In this document: in pieces, positions 1 to 5,254 of the stretch
Layout of the letters: the number at the start of each line of letters is the position of its first letter
Position numbering within the stretch: the stretch's first letter is position 1
NCBI GenBank assembly: GCA_029259975.1
Contig: JAJDEE010000152.1
Span: 1 to 5,310, forward strand
Direction: 5' to 3'
Source: Planctomycetota bacterium
GTDB taxonomy: Bacteria; Planctomycetota; Planctomycetia; Pirellulales; Lacipirellulaceae
Length of the DNA: 5,310 bases
Made by a program: the position numbers and the translations under genes
Notes under the pieces: model-generated
What the model was told of the DNA's origin: nothing
Databases searched by the model: none
Seen by the model: the letters and a program-made list of their open reading frames with translations, nothing else

Positions 1-372
1 GCGGAGCTGATGCAAAAGATCAGTCATCATTTTCTCTTCGGCTGGAGTCAGGTTCCCTTTAGTTTTCTCTTCGAGCATCGCCAGCATATCGACGGCATAG
101 CCGGCGTGGTCCAAACTGACCGAAACTTTTTCGGTGCCGGGGCTGGGAAATTGCCCTAGAGCGACCATCGCCTCGGTCGCCAGCGTAGAAACGAGCATCT
201 CTAGCGAAGCAGGCGGAAACCCTGCTTGCTGCTCGGCAGCAGGCTGCTCGGCTTCCGACGGTTGACTGGCTTCGGTTTCTTGCCTGAGAGCTTCTTTTTC
301 GGCGGCAACTTGACTCTTCCAATCGTCGTCGATAAGGATCTTTGTTTCGGAGGTCTTTTTTTCTTCGCTCAT
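1..372 (-). CDS. DUF1844 domain protein, 3' end cut off by window edge
   Basis: This reading frame starts at an ATG (372-370) and stays open to base 1, giving 124 visible residues with no stop, so the C-terminus lies outside the window. Residues 1-50 are charged and rich in Glu, Gln and Ala (MSEEKKTSET...), probably disordered. From about residue 51 comes the domain: FPPASLEMLVSTLATEAMVALG, then YAVDMLAMLEEKTKGNLT (about 92-109) and a Glu/Lys-rich helix ending LLHQLR. The block 'hDxLxMLEEKTKGNLTxxE' together with the 'ALGQ' helix is the hallmark of the DUF1844 family, small cytosolic proteins of unknown function. A GGGAAG stretch lies 7 nt before the ATG and may serve as the ribosome site. 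The gene follows pyrG by 39 bp on the same strand, suggesting cotranscription. Function is not known and none is assigned. Confidence 0.85.
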   Translation of the reverse strand, partial: MSEEKKTSETKILIDDDWKSQVAAEKEALRQETEASQPSEAEQPAAEQQAGFPPASLEMLVSTLATEAMVALGQFPSPGTEKVSVSLDHAGYAVDMLAMLEEKTKGNLTPAEEKMMTDLLHQLR

Positions 373-394
373 GGTTTTGCTTCCCGAGTTATCC

Positions 395-409
395 CCCGGC
401 AGAGCCGGG
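395..409. repeat. GC-rich hairpin between pyrG and the DUF1844 gene
   Basis: CCCGGC (395-400) and GCCGGG (404-409) form a perfect 6-bp all-GC stem with a 3-nt loop, starting 3 bp beyond the pyrG stop codon. On the transcribed (minus) strand no run of T follows, so this is not a canonical intrinsic terminator. It may be an intercistronic mRNA-stabilising hairpin, a weak attenuator, or one copy of a dispersed GC-rich intergenic repeat. The sequence does not decide between these. Confidence 0.45.
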
Positions 410-411
410 TA

Positions 412-2094
412 CTAGGTGGGTTGGTGGGGGCTTGGAACTGCTGAGGTTTGGCCGGATGCGGATTCCGACGAGCGTTCAGACTTCGACGAATGGTGAGCGA
501 CTGCGGCGTCGATAAAGCCGGCGAATAGCGGATGCGCTTGCGTCGGCTTCGACTTGAATTCGGGGTGATATTGCACTGCCACAAACCAACGATGATCGGG
601 AATTTCAACAATCTCGACGAGCGAATCGTCGGGACTGGTTCCCGCGATACTCAGGCCATGCGCGGTAAACTGTTGGCGGTAAACGTTGTTCACCTCGTAA
701 CGGTGACGATGTCGCTCGGAAATCTCCGCACTGCCATAGCAGCGAGCAGATTCGCTGTCAGGGGCAAGCTTTGCCGACTGCGAACCCAGTCGCATTGTGC
801 CGCCCATGTCGGTCTTCGTTTTTTGATCGTCGAGCAGGCAAATAACTGGGTGATTGGTTTCACTATTAAACTCGGTCGACTGTGCGTCGTCTAAACCGCA
901 TACGTTGCGGGCAAACTCGATGACGGCACATTGCAGGCCAAGACAAATACCGAAAAAAGGAATGCCTTTCTCGCGGGCGTAGCGAATCGTGGCGACCTTG
1001 CCTTCGATGCCGCGTTCGCCGAAGCCACCGGGAACCAATACGCCATCGAACCCCGCGAGCAGTCGCTCAGGTCCTTCCGACTCGATGTCTTCGCTGCGAA
1101 TTCGGGCGAGGCGAATCTGGGCATTGTTGGCCATCCCAGCATGGTCGAGTGATTCATAAATCGACTTGTAGGCGTCCCGATGATCGGCATATTTTCCTAC
1201 CACAGCGATGCTCACTTCGTGCTCCGGGTTGCGTAGTCCTTGCAACAAATTGTGCCAGGCGGTGAGGTCAGGCTCCGAGGTTTGCAAGCCGAGCTTTTCG
1301 CAAATAAGTCCATCGAGACGATGCTCGAACAGGCTAATGGGAACCTCGTAAATCGAAAAATCTTTATCACGTTCTTCAATGACGGATTCGAGTTCGATAT
1401 TACAAAAAAGAGCGATCTTTTCGCAGTCTTCGCGACTCATCGGCTGCTCAGATCGGCAGACCAAAATGTCGGGCTGGATTCCGATTGCTCGCAATTGGCC
1501 GACGGAATGCTGCGTTGGCTTGGTTTTCAGTTCGCGGGCCGCTTTGAGGTAGGGCACAAGCGTAAGATGCAGATACAGGCAATTTTCTTTGCCCACGTCG
1601 AGCGCGAATTGGCGGATTGCTTCCAAAAACGGCAAGCTCTCAATATCGCCAATCGTGCCCCCGATTTCGGTCAGCACCACGTCGACTTTTTCGTCGGCAT
1701 CTTCTGCTACCCTGTGAATCACCGACTTGATTTCGTTGGTGATATGCGGAATTACCTGCACCGTTTTGCCGAGAAACTCGCCCCGCCGTTCCTTGTTGAT
1801 CACCGACTGATAGATCTGACCGGTGGTGTAGTTACTATCGCGGGTGAGTTTCGAGTTGGTAAACCGCTCGTAATGTCCGAGATCGAGATCGGTCTCGCTA
1901 CCATCGTCGAGAACGTAGACCTCGCCGTGCTGGTAGGGACTCATCGTACCAGGGTCGACATTGATATACGGGTCGAGCTTTTGCATCCGCACCGTCAGGC
2001 CGCGTTCTTCGAGCAACATACCGACCGACGCACTGGTAAGCCCTTTGCCCAGTGAGCTAACAACGCCGCCAGTAATAAAAATGTGTTTGGTCAT
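412..2094 (-). CDS. pyrG: CTP synthase (glutamine hydrolysing)
   Basis: This 560-residue protein makes CTP from UTP, ATP and glutamine, the last step of pyrimidine nucleotide synthesis in the cytosol. The N-terminal synthetase domain (about 1-270) opens MTKHIFITGGVVSSLGKG with its P-loop (K17). It continues with DPYINVDPGTMSPYQHGEV, the DLDLGHYERF block (D71), and TEIGGTIGDIESLPF (E143), the acidic residues expected to hold Mg. KTKPTQHSV (191-198) is the usual UTP/CTP-site segment. The C-terminal class I glutamine amidotransferase domain has the oxyanion VPGGFGERG, the nucleophile C384 in FGICLGLQ, and the His-Glu pair H510/E512 in VQYHPEF. Length matches the family (about 545), plus a Ser-rich tail of roughly 25-30 residues (SSKSERSSESASG...). 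The ATG at 2094 is chosen because AGGAAGGA precedes it; a GTG at 2124 would only add a charged decapeptide. The gene diverges from the aminotransferase gene and precedes the DUF1844 gene. Confidence 0.98.
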   Translation of the reverse strand: MTKHIFITGGVVSSLGKGLTSASVGMLLEERGLTVRMQKLDPYINVDPGTMSPYQHGEVYVLDDGSETDLDLGHYERFTNSKLTRDSNYTTGQIYQSVINKERRGEFLGKTVQVIPHITNEIKSVIHRVAEDADEKVDVVLTEIGGTIGDIESLPFLEAIRQFALDVGKENCLYLHLTLVPYLKAARELKTKPTQHSVGQLRAIGIQPDILVCRSEQPMSREDCEKIALFCNIELESVIEERDKDFSIYEVPISLFEHRLDGLICEKLGLQTSEPDLTAWHNLLQGLRNPEHEVSIAVVGKYADHRDAYKSIYESLDHAGMANNAQIRLARIRSEDIESEGPERLLAGFDGVLVPGGFGERGIEGKVATIRYAREKGIPFFGICLGLQCAVIEFARNVCGLDDAQSTEFNSETNHPVICLLDDQKTKTDMGGTMRLGSQSAKLAPDSESARCYGSAEISERHRHRYEVNNVYRQQFTAHGLSIAGTSPDDSLVEIVEIPDHRWFVAVQYHPEFKSKPTQAHPLFAGFIDAAVAHHSSKSERSSESASGQTSAVPSPHQPT

Positions 2095-2098
2095 GGTG

Positions 2099-2106
2099 TC
2101 CTTCCT
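2099..2106 (-). promoter_or_regulatory. Ribosome binding site deciding the pyrG start
   Basis: The minus strand reads AGGAAGGA four nucleotides before the ATG at 2094, a strong purine-rich Shine-Dalgarno stretch (pairing through AGGA with about 8-nt spacing, or through AAGGA more closely). It lies inside the reading frame that would begin at the GTG at 2124. This supports ATG 2094, and with it the family-typical MTKHIF N-terminus. Confidence 0.7.
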
Positions 2107-2213
2107 GGAACGGTCTTTCGGCACGGCAAATCAAAGCGGCCTAATCCTCCATCTTACCGTGAAAGGCGGTGTTCGTGCAGCCCCCGCTTCTTCCGAAGTT
2201 GGCCGACGAAGCG

Positions 2214-2242
2214 TTGTCGGGAGACGAAAAGTGGGAGATAAT
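2214..2242 (+). promoter_or_regulatory. Putative sigma70-type promoter of the aminotransferase gene
   Basis: TTGTCG (2214-2219) and GATAAT (2237-2242) are separated by 17 bp, which is the optimal spacing. The -35 matches TTGACA at four of six positions and the -10 matches TATAAT at five of six. Transcription would begin near 2249, giving a leader of about 17 nt to the ATG at 2266 or about 41 nt to the TTG at 2290. The same AT-rich element reads TATTAT on the minus strand, but I find no matching -35 there, so no pyrG promoter is called. Confidence 0.4.
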
Positions 2243-2265
2243 AGCAACTTCTTCAGACTTTCCGC

Positions 2266-3204
2266 ATGCAACGCTTAGGGAACATTGGCTTGAAATCAAT
2301 CGCCTATTGGAATGGCACTTGGGTGCCAGTGGCGGAACTTTCGATTCCGCTAGACGATTTGGGGTTCTCGATGGGGACCACCATCGTGGAACGGCTTCGT
2401 ACATTTGGTGGAAAGCTCTTTCGGACCAAACAGCATCTTGAACGACTGGGCCATTCGCTGACTATCATGGGCTGGGACGCCAAGGCATTGTGCCAAGAAA
2501 TCGAGGCGGCGCTCGCTGTTTTTGTGCAGCGAAACGAAACGCTTCTCCTCGCCGGCGATGATTGGACCGTCACTGTTTTTATTACGCCAGGCTCCTTAGC
2601 GAGGGCTGCCAAGCCGACCGTCTGCGTACACGGCTCCCCACTACCCTTCCAAAATTGGGCCAAGCGTTACGAAACGGGCCTCGAAGCAGTGATCGTCAAA
2701 ACTCGACAGGTCCCCGAAAACTGCTGGCCCTCTGCACTAAAATGTCGCAGCCGACTGCACTATTTTTTGGCAGACCAAGAAGCCGCCTCGCGACAGCCGG
2801 GTACGCGGGCGATCTTGCTCGATCAAGAAGGTTTTGTTGGCGAAGGAACCACGGCAAACGTCGTCGCGTACTTTGCCGACCGAGGATTGGTCACGCCGCT
2901 GCGCTCGAAAGTCCTGCCCGGTGTGACGCAAGAGGTACTCTTTGAGCTGGCCGATTCGCTTGAGATCGCCCACTGCGAAGCCGATTTACTGCCAGAAGAG
3001 TTGGCCAAGGCGGACGAATTGTACTTTACAAGTACGTCGATTTGCCTGTTGCCGGTTGTACGACTGAACGAAAATGACGTGGGCAATGGCCAACCGGGGT
3101 CGACATTTCACCGATTCATGGCGGCTTGGTCGGAATTGGTGGGTGTAGAGATAGTGCGGCAGGCCACTCGTTTCGGCGCGCGTCGCGAAACCGCAAGCGA
3201 ATAA
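2266..3204 (+). CDS. PLP-dependent class IV aminotransferase
   Basis: This protein of up to 312 residues belongs to the fold-type IV PLP enzymes (branched-chain aminotransferase, D-amino-acid aminotransferase, aminodeoxychorismate lyase). The N-terminal block YWNGTWVPVAELSIPLDDLGFSMG (14-37) is the family's usual opening, followed by VERLRTFGGKLFR. K159 in ALKCRSRLHYFLADQEA (157-173) is the likely Schiff-base lysine. Then come VGEGTTANV (191-199), with the conserved Glu193 and Asn198, VTPLRSKVLPGVTQEVL (209-225), which contacts the PLP phosphate, and ELYFTSTS (251-258). Gln222 follows the Thr where many relatives have Arg. The ATG at 2266 has no clear ribosome site. A TTG at 2290 has AGGGAA 7 nt upstream and gives a 304-residue protein beginning MKSIAYWNG, closer to the family norm, and may be the true start. 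Substrate is unresolved: no pabA/pabB or ilv gene is adjacent. It runs convergently to parB. Confidence 0.92.
   Translation: MQRLGNIGLKSIAYWNGTWVPVAELSIPLDDLGFSMGTTIVERLRTFGGKLFRTKQHLERLGHSLTIMGWDAKALCQEIEAALAVFVQRNETLLLAGDDWTVTVFITPGSLARAAKPTVCVHGSPLPFQNWAKRYETGLEAVIVKTRQVPENCWPSALKCRSRLHYFLADQEAASRQPGTRAILLDQEGFVGEGTTANVVAYFADRGLVTPLRSKVLPGVTQEVLFELADSLEIAHCEADLLPEELAKADELYFTSTSICLLPVVRLNENDVGNGQPGSTFHRFMAAWSELVGVEIVRQATRFGARRETASE
2277..2282 (+). promoter_or_regulatory. Possible ribosome binding site for an alternative TTG start
   Basis: AGGGAA lies 7 nt upstream of the in-frame TTG at 2290, while nothing similar precedes the ATG at 2266. The match to the Shine-Dalgarno consensus is partial, so this favours the downstream start without proving it. 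Confidence 0.35.
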
Positions 3205-3221
3205 GCCGTTGGCGGTTTTGC
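3185..3221. terminator. Imperfect hairpin between convergent genes, possible weak terminator
   Basis: GCGAAACCGC (3185-3194) pairs with GCGGTTTTGC (3212-3221), a 10-bp stem with one G-U pair on the plus strand and a 17-nt loop. It spans the last codons and stop of the aminotransferase gene and lies in the 31-bp gap before the end of parB. The only T run is inside the 3' arm, and no U tract follows on either strand, so a canonical intrinsic terminator is not supported. Position between convergent genes is the main argument. Confidence 0.3.
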
Positions 3222-3235
3222 ATTGCTAACCTCTT

Positions 3236-4255
3236 TTACGCTGCCGCCCGTTCGGCCAGCAACAAACGCTGCAACCGCTCGAATTCTTCGTGATTTTTGA
3301 AGTGGATTGTGATCCGCCCGCGGCCTTTAGCCGTTTGTTTGAGATCGACCTTCGTGCCGAGAGACAATCGCAATTGGTCTTCGAGCTGAGTTAGATGCTG
3401 CCCCGAAGCTGGCGTCTTTGCCGAGCGCAAACTGCCGTCTGCGCCGACTACGGCAAGCTGGTCGCCATCGGCTTCGCGGATATGCTCCTGCACAAGTTGC
3501 TCGGTCGCACGAACCGATAGTTTTTCGCCTTTGATTCGCTTGGCAAATTTGCATTGCTCGAATTCATCGCCCAGTGGCAACAGCGAACGTGCGTGACCCT
3601 GCGAGATATCGCCATCGACGACCATGCGTTTAACTTGCTCGGGCAATTCGAGCAGGCGGACGAGGTTGGCGACGGTCGAGCGGTCGACATTCACACGACT
3701 GGCGAGTTCTTCTTGCGTGCAGCCGTACTCCTGCAAGTAGCGTTGGAAAGACGTCGCCTTTTCGATCGCGTTGAGATCTTTCCGCTGGACATTTTCGACG
3801 ATCGCCAGCTCGGTCATTTGCCGGTCGTCGACTTCGCGAATTTGGACGGGCACGCGTTCCCAGCTTGCTAGCTGAGCAGCGCGGAACCGGCGTTCGCCTG
3901 CGATGATCTGATACTGATCGCCTGACTGACGAACGACGATCGGTTGTAAGAACCCGTGGGTCCGAATGCTATCACAGAGGTCGGCGATTTCAGCTTCGTC
4001 GAAGTGCTGGCGCGGCTGGAACGGGTTGGCGGTGATCGCTGCTAGCTCCAGCCATTGCTGGCCATCGTCGCTTTGCGTGATGGTGTCATCGTCGGGGGTC
4101 ACTAGCCCAAGCTCAACTTCGGCTTGCTGAGTGCTAGCAACTTCCTCGCGGATTTCTGCCTGTGTGGTTTCTGCGGGCTTCTCGGGTGACCGACCTAACA
4201 AGGCTTCCAAACCACGACCCAATCGCCGTTCTCTCGAAATATTTCCCTTAGACAC
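3236..4255 (-). CDS. parB: Chromosome partitioning protein ParB (Spo0J)
   Basis: This protein of about 339 residues binds parS, then spreads along DNA as a CTP-dependent sliding clamp to build the partition complex that ParA moves. Numbering from the GTG start: RLGRGLEALLG (about 10-20) is the N-terminal ParA-contacting peptide, followed by a Glu/Thr-rich linker. The ParB/sulfiredoxin-type CTP-binding domain starts near 75 (NPFQPRQHFDEAEIADLCDSI) and includes the arginine patch GERRFRAA (120-127) and ENVQRKDLNAIEKA (154-167). The helix-turn-helix is TQEELASRVNVDRSTVANLVRLL (about 180-202), followed by ISQGHARSLL. A C-terminal dimerisation segment (GRGRITIHFKNHEEFERLQRLL) closes it. GTG 4255 is preferred because AGGAGG lies 9 nt upstream; a TTG at 4261 (341 residues) is only 3 nt from that site. 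The start overlaps parA by 8 bp, implying translational coupling. Confidence 0.96.
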   Translation of the reverse strand: MSKGNISRERRLGRGLEALLGRSPEKPAETTQAEIREEVASTQQAEVELGLVTPDDDTITQSDDGQQWLELAAITANPFQPRQHFDEAEIADLCDSIRTHGFLQPIVVRQSGDQYQIIAGERRFRAAQLASWERVPVQIREVDDRQMTELAIVENVQRKDLNAIEKATSFQRYLQEYGCTQEELASRVNVDRSTVANLVRLLELPEQVKRMVVDGDISQGHARSLLPLGDEFEQCKFAKRIKGEKLSVRATEQLVQEHIREADGDQLAVVGADGSLRSAKTPASGQHLTQLEDQLRLSLGTKVDLKQTAKGRGRITIHFKNHEEFERLQRLLLAERAAA

Positions 4256-4994
4256 GTTCAAGCACCTCCTGGCAAAGCTCTACGTAGGCTCGTGCGCCGC
4301 GCGATCGCGGAGCATAATCGACCACCGAGCGTCCGTGGCTCGGGGCTTCCGACACGGCCACGTCGCGCGGAATCACATTCTGAAAAACAACTTCTCCAAA
4401 AAAGTCACGGACCTCACGATCGACTTCGACCGTCAGCTCCAGCTCGGCATCGTACATCGTTAGCAAGATGCCCCCAAAGGTTAATCGGCTGTCGGGCCGT
4501 TCGATCACTTGTCGGATTACATCAATCATTTGGGTTAGGCCCTCCATGGCGAAATACTCGCACTGGATCGGCATCAGCACTTCGCTAGCACTTGTGAGCG
4601 CCGTGCGGGTCAGCGGACCGAGCGACGGCGGACAATCAATCAGCACTGTATCAAACGAGCCGAGGCTGCCCGACAAGTGAGTCGCTAGCATCGATGCTTG
4701 CGTATCCGACGAATTGGCCAGCGCGTCGACATCCTGAAAACTACGAGACCCCGGCAACAACGACAAGCCCGATTGATACGTCTCGACAAACGACTCGCGC
4801 AGCGGCCGACGATCGACCAACGCGTGGCGCGCCGCCGGCGCTTGCCCCAGGCCGGTTGTCGCGTTGCACTGTGGATCGAGATCGACCAACAGCGTTCGCT
4901 GCCCAGCAATGGCCAGCAGCACAGCCAAATTGAGCGAGGTGGTCGTCTTGCCGACGCCGCCCTTTTGATTCGCAATACAAATGACTCGGCCCAT
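4248..4994 (-). CDS. parA: Chromosome partitioning ATPase ParA (Soj)
   Basis: This 248-residue protein is a MinD/ParA-family ATPase that binds the nucleoid as an ATP-bound dimer and pulls ParB-parS complexes apart. The deviant Walker A motif is KGGVGKTT (11-18), with signature K11 and catalytic K16. Walker A' is LLVDLDPQCNAT (35-46), and Walker B is VLIDCPPSLG (117-126). MPIQCEYFAMEGL (141-153) and VIPRDVAVSEAPSHGRSV (207-224) are typical of Soj. Length matches chromosomal Soj (about 250). The start is the ATG at 4994, giving MGRVICIANQKGG. The frame stays open upstream to a TTG at 5141, but that extension lacks family features and its first codons are a translated parS palindrome. No Shine-Dalgarno precedes the ATG, which sits behind a pyrimidine-rich leader (ACATTACCTT). 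It is the first gene of a parA-parB operon, overlapping parB by 8 bp. Confidence 0.97.
   Translation of the reverse strand: MGRVICIANQKGGVGKTTTSLNLAVLLAIAGQRTLLVDLDPQCNATTGLGQAPAARHALVDRRPLRESFVETYQSGLSLLPGSRSFQDVDALANSSDTQASMLATHLSGSLGSFDTVLIDCPPSLGPLTRTALTSASEVLMPIQCEYFAMEGLTQMIDVIRQVIERPDSRLTFGGILLTMYDAELELTVEVDREVRDFFGEVVFQNVIPRDVAVSEAPSHGRSVVDYAPRSRGARAYVELCQEVLERV
4265..4270 (-). promoter_or_regulatory. Ribosome binding site of parB inside the end of parA
   Basis: The minus strand reads AGGAGG, nearly perfect Shine-Dalgarno, within the last codons of parA (the GAG GTG of ...QEVLERV). Its distance is 9 nt to GTG 4255 and 3 nt to TTG 4261, which favours the GTG as parB start. Confidence 0.65.
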
Positions 4995-5059
4995 AAGGTA
5001 ATGTAAGATCGAAGATGTGAGATTGATGATTGAAGAATGGGCACCCGCTCGAAATAACT

Positions 5060-5076
5060 GCGATCCAACGGATCGC
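5060..5076. repeat. Short dyad GCGATCC-AAC-GGATCGC upstream of parA
   Basis: Two perfect 7-bp arms with a 3-bp spacer lie about 65 bp upstream of the parA ATG. They could form a short hairpin in the parA leader if transcription begins farther upstream, or act as an operator. The arms show no match to parS. Function is unknown. Confidence 0.5.
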
Positions 5077-5124
5077 CAGCAGGAGCACCCTGAAAAGATA
5101 TCGGCCACCCCACCTCCAAACCGC

Positions 5125-5140
5125 CGTTGCACGTGAAACA
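5125..5140. promoter_or_regulatory. parS-type ParB binding site, 14/16 match
   Basis: CGTTGCACGTGAAACA matches the widely conserved parS consensus TGTTTCACGTGAAACA at 14 of 16 positions; the right half-site is intact and the left carries one core mismatch. It is 32 bp centre to centre from the exact site to its right and is the nearest of the three to parA. ParB bound here could repress parA-parB as well as nucleate partition complexes. Confidence 0.75.
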
Positions 5141-5154
5141 ACCGACAGGGCTTA

Positions 5155-5174
5155 CGTGTTTCACGTGAAACACG
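5155..5174. promoter_or_regulatory. parS site, exact consensus in a 20-bp perfect palindrome
   Basis: TGTTTCACGTGAAACA at 5157-5172 matches the conserved bacterial parS consensus at 16 of 16 positions. The symmetry continues two bases on each side (CG...CG), making a 20-bp perfect palindrome. With parA and parB next door in operon order, this is a strong assignment as the centromere-like loading site of ParB. Confidence 0.95.
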
Positions 5175-5215
5175 CAGCTTGCCTGGATAAGGTCAAACGG
5201 AAGAGTCGTTGTGAG

Positions 5216-5231
5216 CGTTCCACGTGAAACG
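5216..5231. promoter_or_regulatory. parS-type ParB binding site, 13/16 match
   Basis: CGTTCCACGTGAAACG matches the parS consensus at 13 of 16 positions and the inner 14-bp core (GTTTCACGTGAAAC) at 13 of 14. Its centre is 59 bp from that of the exact site. Its arms are again asymmetric, with the right half-site of the core intact. Confidence 0.7.
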
Positions 5232-5254
5232 AGCAGGCGCAGGCGAACCGCGAG

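Noticed and set aside
388..397. TTATCCCC, resembling a DnaA box
   Set aside because: It is a single imperfect match with no neighbouring boxes or AT-rich unwinding region, and it sits in an intercistronic hairpin region.
1240..2055. Long plus-strand open frame (271 codons) opposite pyrG
   Set aside because: It is fully antisense to conserved CTP synthase codons, its translation shows no recognisable domain, and pyrG explains the sequence completely.
2141..2404. Minus-strand 87-codon frame across the pyrG upstream gap
   Set aside because: It is antisense to the conserved aminotransferase N-terminus and ends in the gap, with no domain or coding character.
4995..5141. 49-residue N-terminal extension of ParA from TTG 5141
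   Set aside because: ParA family proteins start just before the Walker A motif. The extension encodes a parS site and the 7-bp dyad and looks non-coding.
4685..5173. Minus-strand 162-codon frame beginning MFHVKH
   Set aside because: Its first codons are the parS palindrome and the rest is an out-of-frame reading of parA; the translation is Arg/Ser-rich with no domain.
5168..5196. TTGACC (minus strand, 5196-5191) as -35 of a parA promoter
   Set aside because: The hexamer 17 bp downstream is GTGTTT inside parS, a poor -10, and no better one lies at 16-18 bp.
5030..5227. Plus-strand 65-codon frame through the parS region
   Set aside because: It spans the parS palindromes, has no domain or clear ribosome site, and is best explained by non-coding regulatory DNA.
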